DNA of 64,000 bases. Origin: VRUE01 sp963708115 (GTDB lineage: Bacteria; Actinomycetota; Thermoleophilia; Solirubrobacterales; 70-9). This document shows positions 49,531 through 57,415 of the stretch, piece by piece (positions within the stretch are counted from its first letter, which is position 1; every line of letters begins with the position of its first letter). Under the pieces are notes generated by a model. It saw only the letters and a program-made list of their open reading frames with translations, was not told the DNA's origin and did no database searches. The DNA lies in contig CAVPRX010000002.1 of assembly GCA_963708115.1 (NCBI GenBank), forward strand, positions 620,001-684,000. Reading direction: 5' to 3'. The position numbers and the translations under genes are program-made.

Positions 49531-50811
49531 TCAATCGCTACCGTGGAGCCGGTTATAGGCGTCAATGCTGCTCTCGAAGACTTCGTCGGCAACCTCGGCG
49601 AAGCGCCGGACCTGGAAGCCGCGAGTTGGCTCGACTTCGATCTCCTCTACGTCAACGCCGTAGGAGCGATCCTCGTCGTGAAACTTGAATTCGTGCACGG
49701 ACAGTTTTGGCCGAGCTGCCTCTTTCTTCCTAGCACGGGTTCGATCGAGCAGCACCGCGCTGAGTGCGGAGACGAGGAGTTCGGAATGGGTCGCGACCAG
49801 CGTTGGCGTGATCGTCTCGGAGAGGTCCATCAATGCTCCTGCCAGCGGGGCCTGTGCTTCGGGGTGCAGATGTGACTCTGGCTCATCGATAAGGATCGCA
49901 TCATGGGACCACGCCCAGTGGCGCAAATAGAGGACTAGGGGCGAGACCTCACCAATCGAGGTAGCGATGTTCTCCAGTGCCCATTCCCCCGCCTGGCCAT
50001 CCGGTCTGAAAAGGAAGCTTTTTTGTCCGCCCTTTTCATGCAGGCGGACGCTCCCATGTAACAGCTCCGACTCAATCCTTCTGGCGAGCTTCCCTGCTTT
50101 GACTCGTGAGTGTCGATTCGCTTTGATCCGCGCCATCATCTGCATGAAGTCGGCGACCGTTCCCGGAATCTCACCGATGGTTGCATTCTCGAAATAGCCA
50201 CCGCTGATCGCACCAGCCATCAGCGCCGTCATTGCCGAGTGGGTTTGGACCAACGCAGAACGGCCAGCTGGGAAGTAAACGCCGCGTTTCGGCATGCCCA
50301 TGGCGAGTACGCTTCGCGCCCGGGCGCGAGCCGCGCCCAGGCTCGTGCCCCGGTTTAGTTCGAAGCTGGGAGGTCGGTAGCAGCGGTGGTCAGTCTCCAA
50401 GTACAGCTCGTCTCCCTCAAGACGGAAGACGAGGCTCCACTGGCCCGTAGCGATTTCGACCCGCGGGGCCGCATTCTGGCCGCCTCGTTTGGCGCGTCCC
50501 AGTTTTTCGAGGTCAGGATTGCAGCAGCGTCGTAGCTGGAACTCAAAGCGCTCAGCGAAAGACTCTTCCCACTGGTTGATCACATCGCGAGCCATCGCCG
50601 GCCCGCGCTTGCGGCGGGTACCCTCCGATTCGAACCCTTCGAGTTGTTCGAGTGCGTCGACCATCGCAACCCGGTGCGCTTGCATAGCGGCATAGGCGAC
50701 GGTCGTGAAGGTAGTCTTGCCGGTGCCGTTGGGCCCAACCAGAACGGTTAACGGAGTCAGCCTAATGTCGGCGTCGCGAATCGGGCCAATGTTGTGGAGG
50801 TGGACCCGCAT
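49531..50811 (-). CDS. AAA family ATPase (OLD/RecF-like ABC ATPase)
   Basis: A 426-aa protein with an ABC-ATPase head typical of OLD-like proteins. Walker A is GPNGTGKTT near the N terminus after IGPIRDADIRLTPLTVLVG. Walker B is ILIDEPESHLHPEAQ, and ATHSELLVSAL follows in the D/H-loop region. It has no TOPRIM nuclease domain, unlike OLD or GajA. Partners of such ATPases are usually encoded next door, as here. The ATG is preferred because a TAGACT box on the minus strand ends 6 nt before it. A TTG two codons upstream is the alternative. Confidence 0.85.
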   Translation of the reverse strand: MRVHLHNIGPIRDADIRLTPLTVLVGPNGTGKTTFTTVAYAAMQAHRVAMVDALEQLEGFESEGTRRKRGPAMARDVINQWEESFAERFEFQLRRCCNPDLEKLGRAKRGGQNAAPRVEIATGQWSLVFRLEGDELYLETDHRCYRPPSFELNRGTSLGAARARARSVLAMGMPKRGVYFPAGRSALVQTHSAMTALMAGAISGGYFENATIGEIPGTVADFMQMMARIKANRHSRVKAGKLARRIESELLHGSVRLHEKGGQKSFLFRPDGQAGEWALENIATSIGEVSPLVLYLRHWAWSHDAILIDEPESHLHPEAQAPLAGALMDLSETITPTLVATHSELLVSALSAVLLDRTRARKKEAARPKLSVHEFKFHDEDRSYGVDVEEIEVEPTRGFQVRRFAEVADEVFESSIDAYNRLHGSD

Positions 50812-50920
50812 TCTCAAAGTCTAGGCCCGGATTCCGGCCAGCTGTTTGCCCGAGTCCTTCGTGGGACCGATTGATGCAAGGTAAAGACCTGGCAGACCGC
50901 GCAACGCCACGTCCACTTCA

Positions 50921-51172
50921 CTACGGCTCCTCCAATCTCTCCGCGGCATTCGCCAACATCGAGACCGGTATCCCGAGCGCCGCTGCGATGCCGCGCACCG
51001 TCACCCAGGACGGATTCCCTTCGCCACGCTCGATTAGCGAGAGCATGTTCGGCGTGATCCCGGCAGCCTGCGCCAGCTTCTCTTGGCTCTCGCCGCGGTT
51101 GGTTCGCAGCGTCCGGATCGCTTTGCCGAGGACGAGCTGAGCCTGCGGGTCTTGGGGAGTGCGCGGCGTCAC
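50921..51172 (-). CDS. XRE-family HTH regulator
   Basis: An 83-aa Cro/C1-type repressor. The HTH is IRTLRTNRGESQEKLAQAAG followed by ITPNMLSLIERGEGNPS and a third helix VRGIAAALGIPV. It is small and single-domain. The GTG start lies beside the divergent promoter region of the transfer genes, so it may control the element's excision and transfer genes or the neighbouring ATPase pair. Confidence 0.85.
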   Translation of the reverse strand: MTPRTPQDPQAQLVLGKAIRTLRTNRGESQEKLAQAAGITPNMLSLIERGEGNPSWVTVRGIAAALGIPVSMLANAAERLEEP

Positions 51173-51375
51173 AATAGATTTGGGGAAACTGCTAGGCTTT
51201 CGCCCCTAAACATAAGTGGGGCCGCGTGCTGACGACACCGGCCCCGTGGCGACGGGTCAAGTAGCACTCGCCCCGTCGCAACGGAGACGGTATCGAGGTA
51301 CCGGCCCCAGTAAAGCGGCGGCCCGCCGTGCGGAAACACGACGAGCCGCCTGAGACACAGGAGGTATCAGCTCCC
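51173..51375. promoter_or_regulatory. divergent control region of the element
   Basis: About 200 bp between the XRE gene and the winged-helix gene. A TAGGCT near 51192 could be a rightward -10. A hairpin pairs 51246-51256 with 51272-51282 (10 of 11), and a smaller one pairs CGGTA with TACCG nearby. The long leader before the winged-helix gene suggests attenuation or operator sites, but I cannot define them. Confidence 0.35.
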
Positions 51376-51672
51376 ATGCCCTGTCCCAACCCTACGGATC
51401 GTGGCTTGCCCGATCCTTCCACACCCGTCGAAGCCGATCGCAAGGTCGAGTGGGCCGTCCTCGCCTTCCTGCTCGACGAGCACCCCAACCGGCTCACGAT
51501 CGCCGAGGCCTCCTGGGCGCTGAACAAGGGTGCCCAGGAGTTCGACTCCGAGGACGCCGTCGAGCGCGCCGTGCGCGAACTGGTCGGCGCCGGCCTCCTG
51601 CGTTGCGAGGGCGGCTTCATAGTGCCGACCCGCGCCGCGCTCTACTTCTGGCGCCTGGAGGAGGGGAGGTGA
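51376..51672 (+). CDS. winged-helix-like small protein
   Basis: A 98-aa protein with a predicted winged helix: VEWAVLAFLLDEHPNRLTIA, AVERAVRELVGAGLLRCEGG and FIVPTRAALYFWRL. An AGGAGG lies 11 nt before the ATG. A GTG 16 codons upstream is an alternative start. It begins an operon with two XRE regulators (next start overlaps its stop, GTGA). It probably binds DNA and could regulate transfer. Confidence 0.7.
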   Translation: MPCPNPTDRGLPDPSTPVEADRKVEWAVLAFLLDEHPNRLTIAEASWALNKGAQEFDSEDAVERAVRELVGAGLLRCEGGFIVPTRAALYFWRLEEGR

Positions 51673-51983
51673 AGGGCTCCACCGAGGTCGCTCGCCGCTT
51701 CGGCCAGAACCTCCGCCGCGCCCGCAGGCGGGCCGAACTCTCCCAGGAACAGCTCGGCATTCGGGCCTCGCTCCACCGCACCGAGATCGGCCTGCTAGAG
51801 CGCGGCGCCCGCGTTCCCCGCATCGACACCCTGGTCAAAGTCGCCACCGCGCTCGCGATCACCCCGGTCGAGCTGATCGCCGGAATCGAGTGGATCCCCG
51901 GCTCTCCCGACCCCGGCGCGTTCAGGATCTCGCTCGGCGAGGATGACCCTCCGGGCGCCGGTGGAGGCGCTGCCGATGTCTAG
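51669..51983 (+). CDS. XRE-family HTH regulator (first of a tandem pair)
   Basis: A 104-aa Cro/C1-type protein. The HTH spans LRRARRRAELSQEQLGIRAS, then LHRTEIGLLERGARVPRID and VKVATALAITPVELIAGI. A short C-terminal tail follows (IEWIPGSPDPGAF). The next gene encodes a paralogue with the same tail (IVWLPDSGDSGAF), so the pair arose by duplication and may form heterodimers. The GTG start overlaps the previous stop. Confidence 0.85.
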   Translation: MKGSTEVARRFGQNLRRARRRAELSQEQLGIRASLHRTEIGLLERGARVPRIDTLVKVATALAITPVELIAGIEWIPGSPDPGAFRISLGEDDPPGAGGGAADV

Positions 51984-52401
51984 CAACGAGGAGTCGCTCG
52001 CCGCGCACCTCGGCGACAACCTGCGCTACTTCCGCCGGGGCGCCCGTCTCGGCCGGCGCGAGCTGGCGAGCCGGGCGGGTGTCGACCGCAGCGTGGTCGG
52101 CGCGGTCGAGCGCGGCGAGCGGGCGCCGCGCGTCGAGACCCTCGTCAGGCTCGCAGGCGCGCTCGGGGTGCCCGTCGCCAAGCTCCTCGCCGGCATCGTC
52201 TGGCTGCCCGACAGCGGCGATTCGGGAGCCTTCCTTTTCACCTCCCGGGTCGAACGCCAACGAGAGGCGTTGAGGCGCGCCGCCGCGCTCCGCGCCACCC
52301 AGACCGAGACCGTCGACGCCGTCGAGTTGATCCACGAAGCGCGCGATGAGCTGGCGCGGCGGGGGTGCCCGGAGGACGAGGACCCCACGCCGCCGTCCTG
52401 A
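51976..52401 (+). CDS. XRE-family HTH regulator (second of a tandem pair)
   Basis: A 141-aa paralogue of the preceding regulator: HTH LRYFRRGARLGRRELASRAG, then VDRSVVGAVERGERAPRVE, tail IVWLPDSGDSGAF, and an extra C-terminal helix rich in Arg and Glu. The ATG overlaps the preceding gene by 8 nt. It lies just before the two large inverted repeats, which may contain its operators. Confidence 0.82.
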   Translation: MSSNEESLAAHLGDNLRYFRRGARLGRRELASRAGVDRSVVGAVERGERAPRVETLVRLAGALGVPVAKLLAGIVWLPDSGDSGAFLFTSRVERQREALRRAAALRATQTETVDAVELIHEARDELARRGCPEDEDPTPPS

Positions 52402-52433
52402 TTCCCGCTCTACTGGCAGAACGCTCCCACCGA

Positions 52434-52549
52434 GCCGACCTCCCTGCATCGAAGCGCCTCGCGGGACGGCCGTCAAGGGCGCTTCGCGCCCGACCCCAAA
52501 GGAGGTTGACTGCCGTCCCGCGAGGCGCTATTTCTGCATGTAGGTCGGC
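52434..52549. repeat. large inverted repeat IR1 (candidate origin/oriT part)
   Basis: GCGCCTCGCGGGACGGC (52454-52470) and its exact complement (52512-52528) form a 17-bp stem. Outer GCCGACCT/AGGTCGGC arms (52434-52441 with 52542-52549) extend it, and the loop holds a further hairpin GGGCGC-TTC-GCGCCC. No gene is visible. Confidence 0.75.
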
Positions 52550-52596
52550 CGGGCGGGGGTGGCGGGGGCCTGACCGGTGTGGACGAAACCGTGGAA

Positions 52597-52740
52597 CGCC
52601 AATCCACCGCCATGCCGCTTGCCGGAGCGGTTTAAGGCAACACGCAGCAGCCGACCCCGCCCACCCACCATTCGGTGTCCGACCGGGGTCGGCTGCTGCG
52701 TGTTGAAGGTCGGGGCAAGCTGCACGGCGGTGGATTGGCG
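52597..52740. repeat. large inverted repeat IR2 (candidate origin/oriT part)
   Basis: Two nested perfect stems occur: CGCCAATCCACCGCC (52597-52611 with 52726-52740) and a 20-nt arm starting AACACGCAGCAG (52639-52658 with 52685-52704). Partial pairing lies between them. The 144-bp dyad lies just upstream of the replication-relaxation gene, where an origin or transfer origin is expected. Confidence 0.8.
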
Positions 52741-52829
52741 GTGGGGGGTGGCGCTGGGACCGGGTGATCCGTGTAGGGGGTGTGGAAAGAGAGTGGGACG
52801 TTTCAGGCGGCTCGACCGTCTTGCGGGTG

Positions 52830-53531
52830 ATGAGAGGTATGCCGGCACAGATGTCGATCGGCCAGGGTGAGGCCGGCGCGGCCGCGATCAGAGATCGGGA
52901 GCTGGTCCGGTTTGTCGGGCGGCATGGCGCGGTGGCGATCGAGCACGTCATGGCGGCGACGGGGGTGGGGCGCACGGCGGCGTATCGAAGGGTCTCCGCC
53001 TGTATCGAGCGTGGCCTGCTTGAGCGCCTGGAGTTACTGCGCGGAGAGCCGAATCTGTTGCGTGCCACGCGCGAGGGCCTGCGTTATGCCGGTCTGGGCC
53101 TGTCGGTCGCCGTCGTCTCGCCGGGCTCGGTAGACCATTGGCTGCGCTGCGCGACGACTGCGTTGCTGCTCGGCGAGCAGTTCGGCCACGGGCAGGTTCT
53201 CACCGAGCGCGAGCTGCGAGCGGCCGAGCGGATCGAGGGTGGCCCGATTGCCAGCGCCAAGGTGGGCGAGCTTCCGAGCGGCGCCCCGCGGCTGCACCGC
53301 CCCGATCTGGTGGTGCTTACCGAGGAGCGCCCCACGGCGGTCGAGGTCGAGTTGACCCCGAAGGCCCCGCGCCGACTTGAGCAACTGATCCGCGCCTGGC
53401 GACGGGCGAGCTGGGTTGCCGAGGTCCGCTACCTCTGCGAGCCGGGGCAGACCCGGCGCGCGGTGGAGCGGGCGGTTGAGAAGACCCGCGCCCAGGGGCG
53501 CATACGAATCGAGGAGGTCGTGCCGCGATGA
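52830..53531 (+). CDS. replication-relaxation family protein
   Basis: A 233-aa protein resembling the Replic_Relax family of plasmids and integrative elements. An N-terminal winged helix (LVRFVGRHGAVAIEHVMAAT, then GRTAAYRRVSACIERGLLER) is followed by a basic mixed domain ending in LEQLIRAWRRASWVAEVRYL and a C-terminal charged helix. HRPDLVVL with VEVEL gives an acidic pattern recalling a nuclease-like fold. It may bind the adjacent inverted repeats. Starts at 52764, 52839 or 52851 are also possible, since no ribosome site decides. It is coupled to the ATPase gene by ATGA. Confidence 0.75.
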   Translation: MRGMPAQMSIGQGEAGAAAIRDRELVRFVGRHGAVAIEHVMAATGVGRTAAYRRVSACIERGLLERLELLRGEPNLLRATREGLRYAGLGLSVAVVSPGSVDHWLRCATTALLLGEQFGHGQVLTERELRAAERIEGGPIASAKVGELPSGAPRLHRPDLVVLTEERPTAVEVELTPKAPRRLEQLIRAWRRASWVAEVRYLCEPGQTRRAVERAVEKTRAQGRIRIEEVVPR

Positions 53532-55192
53532 GACACCTGAGCAGGGAACAAGTGCACCCGATCGGAATAGGCCGTCATCTCGGGTTGGTGTTAGGCCCGT
53601 TCGTCATCGGCCTGGCCTTCGGTGTCGCCGTCATGGTCTTGCTGCGCCTAACCCGTCTGCGCTGGACGTGGGCGCTCTTCGGAATTCCGGTCGCCTGTCT
53701 GGCCTGGCTGATCGACTGGCGGACGGGGCTCGGCGTCTGCACGGCCACCGCCACCGCCGTAGGGGGAGGCATCTACTGGTATGTGAAGGACACCGAGCGC
53801 GGCGGGGAGGAGGCGCGGGCGGCGCGCGAAGCGCTCGGGCCGTTTCACTTCGCCCGCGCCAGGTTGCAGAGGAGACGAGTCGGAGGCCAGAGGGTGGAGT
53901 TCGCGGGGGGAGGTTTCTTCGGCCTCGGCGCCGGTGACCGCCTGGCGCTCGGCACGACGCCGCGGGGCGCGGTCTGCCATGTGCCGCTCGGACTCACCCG
54001 AGGCGTGCACGCACTCGTGCTCGGCGCGACCGGCGCTGGCAAGACGGTCACCCAGGCTGCGGTGGCCCAGGCCCACATCCTCGCCAACCTGCCGGCGATC
54101 GTCATCGACCCCAAGGGCGATGCTTACCTGCGCGGCGTGCTTGAGGCCGCCGCGGCGCACATGGGGGTCGCCTTCCGCGAGTGGTCCCCCAGCGGCGACA
54201 CGATCTACAACCCCTTCGGCCGCGGTGGTGCGACCGAGATAACCGACAAGGCACTCGCCGGGCACCGCTGGACCGAGCCTCACTACGAGCTGGCGACCAA
54301 CCGCCTGCTTCTCTACGTCCTGAGCACGATGCGGGAGGCCGGTATGTGGCCTCCGACGCTCTCTCGGATAGCTCGCTACATGGACCCCGAGCAGCTCGAC
54401 CTGCTCGGCTCGGAGGTCGGCGGCGACGTGGCCGAGCGTGTCGGCATCTACGTCGATGGGCTCTCCGCGCGTGCCAAAGCGGACTTGGGCGGCGGACGCG
54501 ACCGCCTTGCGGTCCTCGCCGAGGGGGAGCTGGGGCCGCGCCTCGACCCCGCTGTCGGGCGGGGAGAGGAGATCAGACTGGCCGAGTCCCTGCGCGAGCG
54601 CGAGGTCGTCTACTTCCAAATCGACGCCGACCGCTTCCCCGCCGCTTCGCGGCTGCTCGGCGCGGCGCTTGTGATCGACCTGGTGACCCTGACCGCAGAC
54701 ATGCAGAGCAGCGATATGAGCGGGCTGCTGGTAATCGACGAGTTCGCGGCGTTGGCAGCCGAGCAGGTCTCGCGCCTCTTCGGCCGCGCCCGCTCGGCGG
54801 GGCTGAGCGTGATGCTTGGCACCCAGAGCCTCGCCGACCTGCGCGGAGCGCGACCCGATGATGACTCCGACACCCTGACGGAGCAGGTGTTGACGAACAT
54901 CGAGTTCGCGGTCGTGCATCGCGAGGCAGACCCTGACTCGGCCGAGCGTCTCGCACGCATGGCCGGGACGCAGCCGGCTTGGACGACGACCGAAAAAGTC
55001 GGCGGTCCCCCGGCAAAGAGCTGGTTTCAGATGCGCGAAGGGACCCGCACGCGGACCCGCGAGTTCGTCGTCCTGCCCGATCAGATCAAGCGGCTTCGTA
55101 CTGGAGAAGCCGTCCTTATCAACCCGACCGCGAAGACGCCGGGGCAGATCATCCGCGTTTTCGCGCCTCAGAACCTTGGGACACGGCGGTGA
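53528..55192 (+). CDS. VirD4/TraD-like DNA-transfer ATPase
   Basis: A 554-aa protein. Two N-terminal transmembrane helices (about 19-40 and 47-85) anchor a hexameric-ATPase-type domain with Walker A LGATGAGKTVT at about residue 170, IVIDPKGDAYLR, and Walker B LLVIDEFAALAAEQVSRLF. GTQSLADLRGA then follows, typical of coupling proteins. It would pump DNA of the element during transfer. Other conjugation pore genes are absent, so it may act alone, as in actinobacterial FtsK-like transfer, or borrow a host machine. Confidence 0.88.
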   Translation: MRHLSREQVHPIGIGRHLGLVLGPFVIGLAFGVAVMVLLRLTRLRWTWALFGIPVACLAWLIDWRTGLGVCTATATAVGGGIYWYVKDTERGGEEARAAREALGPFHFARARLQRRRVGGQRVEFAGGGFFGLGAGDRLALGTTPRGAVCHVPLGLTRGVHALVLGATGAGKTVTQAAVAQAHILANLPAIVIDPKGDAYLRGVLEAAAAHMGVAFREWSPSGDTIYNPFGRGGATEITDKALAGHRWTEPHYELATNRLLLYVLSTMREAGMWPPTLSRIARYMDPEQLDLLGSEVGGDVAERVGIYVDGLSARAKADLGGGRDRLAVLAEGELGPRLDPAVGRGEEIRLAESLREREVVYFQIDADRFPAASRLLGAALVIDLVTLTADMQSSDMSGLLVIDEFAALAAEQVSRLFGRARSAGLSVMLGTQSLADLRGARPDDDSDTLTEQVLTNIEFAVVHREADPDSAERLARMAGTQPAWTTTEKVGGPPAKSWFQMREGTRTRTREFVVLPDQIKRLRTGEAVLINPTAKTPGQIIRVFAPQNLGTRR

Positions 55193-55268
55193 CGCAGTGC
55201 AGAAGACGTTCCATCGGCCGATGACGCCCGCGGCGCGCGACGGCGCCCGGGCTGCGCTTCTGCGAGTC

Positions 55269-56777
55269 CTAGCCCGTCGTTTTCCCGACGCTCGTCTCGT
55301 CCTCCGGCCAGTCGAACGGTCGCAGGGTGTCCATCGCGCGGCCGCGACTCGGAGCGTCCTCATCGAGTTCTCCGGACCAGACGAGGCAGGCGCGCTCCTC
55401 GACCGGCACGCCGCGCCCGCGACGGACGTAGATCGCGTCGAGCGCGCCAGATAGAACCTCTCGCGTCTCCGCGGGATCGAGCGAGTCCCAGGAGAGCTGG
55501 GAGAGGGCGAGCTGCTCGCGGCCCGCATCGAGCGAAGCCAGCTCGGCCTCGGCTTCCTCTACGGCGCTGACGCGGATTTCAAGGGCCTCGTGGTAAGCAT
55601 CACCAAGCAGTCGCCGCGCGGTCAGATCGTTGGCAAAGGCAGCCAGCTCCGCCCGCGCTTCGTCCAGCTGCTCAGCAACGTCGCTCGCCCGACGATCGTC
55701 AGCGGGCTGCTCGACCGCGACCTCGAAACGCTCCCGCCACTGCGTTTGAACCTGTTGCAGCGTCCACGCCTCCAGCCGGTCGCTCTTGATCGTCGCCGGA
55801 GAGGGGCACCGGCCCCCGCCGTGCTCAGCCGCGCAGCGATAGACGCGGATGTTCGCGCCGCCGCGGCTCGGTGACATTCGGTAGCGGCAGCCTGCGCAGC
55901 GGACAAGGCCAGCCAGGACGTTGATCCCCTTGGAGTTGGTCCGCTTTGCGCTCGGCGTGCGCTGGGCGGCGAGCCAGGTTGGCTCGTCGATCATCGGCTC
56001 GTGCGCTTCGGTGTTGACGAGCGGCGCAAAGTCCTCATTGCGCGGCCGATAGGAGACCTCGCCAAGGTAGACGCGGTTCGCGATCACATGCCCGACCGTG
56101 GTCGCCGTCCAGCGTCGCCCGTCCGGCCTGTTGTGCCGCTCGTTCATCCAGTTCGCGAGGAGCTTGTTCCCGTCGCCCGTTTCGGCGGCGCGGCGGAACA
56201 GTGCAGCGATGATCGGCTTCCACTTGCGATTCGGTTCCAAGCAGCCCGAGCGCTGCTCGCCCTTGGGAATGCGGCTCAGACCGAGCGGGGTGGGGCCGAT
56301 GTGCGCGCCCCGTTTGATCGCCCGCTCCTTGGCCGAGCGCCAGCCCGCCTTGAGCGTGTTCAGTTGAAGCTCGGCGTTGTTGAGGAACTGCTGGAGCATG
56401 TAGCGGCCGGTCGGAGTGCGGGGGTCCATTCGCTCCTGCGCCGACCCGAATATCGCTCCGCACTCGTCCACGATGTGCCGGATCTGACCGGCTCCGTCAG
56501 GGACGTTGCGGGCAAAGCGGTCGGTGCGCAGGACGATGACCCCGGTCAGCTCGCCCGCCTCGATCCGCTGCACGACCCGTTCCCAGCCCGGCCGGTCGAG
56601 ATTGCCGCCCGAGTAGTCCTGATCCTCGAACCAGGCGTCGTCTGGCACATGAGCGCCCAGCTCCTTCGCGTAGGCGGCGATTGCCTCGCGCTGCTCGTCG
56701 GGGGAGATGTAGCCCTCGCCGCTGCGGCCGCCGATGCGGGAGACGCGGATATATCCTGCGACAGGTTGGTCGTCCAT
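55269..56777 (-). CDS. large serine recombinase (integrase)
   Basis: A 502-aa large serine recombinase. The catalytic domain has AGYIRVSRIGG with the nucleophilic Ser, VLRTDRFARNV with catalytic Arg residues, and the long helix region. The recombinase domain follows (PLGLSRIPKG), then a zinc ribbon (CAGC and later Cys pairs), a coiled coil (EEAEAELASLDAG) and a C-terminal segment with RRGRGVPVEERACLVW. An AAGGAGG ribosome site 4-5 nt before the ATG fixes the start. It sits 37 bp from efp, divergently. It should integrate and excise the element at efp. Confidence 0.93.
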   Translation of the reverse strand: MDDQPVAGYIRVSRIGGRSGEGYISPDEQREAIAAYAKELGAHVPDDAWFEDQDYSGGNLDRPGWERVVQRIEAGELTGVIVLRTDRFARNVPDGAGQIRHIVDECGAIFGSAQERMDPRTPTGRYMLQQFLNNAELQLNTLKAGWRSAKERAIKRGAHIGPTPLGLSRIPKGEQRSGCLEPNRKWKPIIAALFRRAAETGDGNKLLANWMNERHNRPDGRRWTATTVGHVIANRVYLGEVSYRPRNEDFAPLVNTEAHEPMIDEPTWLAAQRTPSAKRTNSKGINVLAGLVRCAGCRYRMSPSRGGANIRVYRCAAEHGGGRCPSPATIKSDRLEAWTLQQVQTQWRERFEVAVEQPADDRRASDVAEQLDEARAELAAFANDLTARRLLGDAYHEALEIRVSAVEEAEAELASLDAGREQLALSQLSWDSLDPAETREVLSGALDAIYVRRGRGVPVEERACLVWSGELDEDAPSRGRAMDTLRPFDWPEDETSVGKTTG

Positions 56778-56799
56778 ACTGCCTCCTTCAACCGTCCTC

Positions 56800-56850
56800 G
56801 GTATCGTAATCCATATGTCCATTAGCACGAATCAGTTCAAGAATGGCAGC
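56800..56850. other. attR of the integrated element, inside efp
   Basis: The core CAGTTCA is at 56833-56839. Element sequence lies to its left, including GGTATCG (56800-56806) 36 nt from the core centre, and host efp sequence lies to its right. It mirrors the element side of attL: GGTATCG versus complement GGTTTCG, and ATTAGCAC versus complement of GTGTAAT. Confidence 0.7.
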
Positions 56851-57378
56851 CACATCGAAATCGACGGGTCCGTCTTCAAGATCCTCGAGTTCCAGCACGT
56901 CAAGCCGGGCAAGGGTGGGGCGTTCGTGCGCACCAAGCTGCGCAAGATCGACGATGGCTCGGTCCAGGACAAGACGTTCAGGGCGGGGGAGAAGTTCAGG
57001 CCGGTCCACACCGAGTCGCGCAAGATGCAGTACCTCTACGACTCCGGCGAGGCGGCTGTCTTCATGGACAGCAACGACTACGAGCAGGTCGAGATTCCCA
57101 GCGATGTCGTCGGCGAGTCGATGCGGTGGGTTCTGCCCAACGACGAGGTCGACGTCCTCTTCGTCGACGAATCTCCCACTGATGTTCAGGTCGCCAGCGC
57201 GGTCGAGATGAAGGTGACGCAGACCGACCCCGGGGTGAAGGGCGACACCGCCTCCGGCGGCGGCACCAAGCCGGCGACGCTCGAGTCGGGCGTGGTCGTG
57301 CAGGTCCCCCTCTTCATCGACGAGGGCGAGACGATCCGGGTCGACACCGACAGCGGCAAGTACATCTCCCGCGCCTAA
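56815..57378 (+). CDS. efp: elongation factor P, with element-supplied start
   Basis: A 187-aa three-domain translation factor that relieves stalling at proline runs. Domain I starts MSISTNQFKNGSHIEIDGSV, and the tip loop VKPGKGGAF places Lys at residue 33 for possible modification. The OB domains follow, ending IRVDTDSGKYISRA. The first eight codons (TCC ATT AGC ACG AAT) use A/T-ending codons unlike the rest. They encode the same residues as the stranded host start at 46634, so the element appears to restore the gene. Its promoter must now lie within the 37 bp shared with the integrase gene. Confidence 0.96.
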   Translation: MSISTNQFKNGSHIEIDGSVFKILEFQHVKPGKGGAFVRTKLRKIDDGSVQDKTFRAGEKFRPVHTESRKMQYLYDSGEAAVFMDSNDYEQVEIPSDVVGESMRWVLPNDEVDVLFVDESPTDVQVASAVEMKVTQTDPGVKGDTASGGGTKPATLESGVVVQVPLFIDEGETIRVDTDSGKYISRA

Positions 57379-57415
57379 CCGCCCCACCGGCCGCCCGAAG
57401 CGCGAGAATAGGCCG

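Larger units (their letters stand above)
46649..56839. mobile_element. integrative element (about 10.2 kb) inserted in efp
   Basis: The element is bounded by the 7-nt core CAGTTCA at both ends. It carries at its right end a large serine recombinase and, next to it, a VirD4/TraD-like ATPase, a replication-relaxation protein, two HTH regulators, a winged-helix protein and large inverted repeats. Cargo on the left includes a TPR protein, DUF3892 and DUF2188 proteins and an AAA-ATPase with a nuclease-like partner. No relaxase of a known class and no type IV pore genes are seen, so it is more likely mobilisable than self-transferring. Local codon use is more relaxed in the cargo. Confidence 0.85.

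Noticed and set aside
55197..55454. A short plus-strand open frame after the transfer ATPase
   Set aside because: Most of it is antisense to the conserved C terminus of the serine recombinase, and it shows no family match, so I treat it as a shadow.
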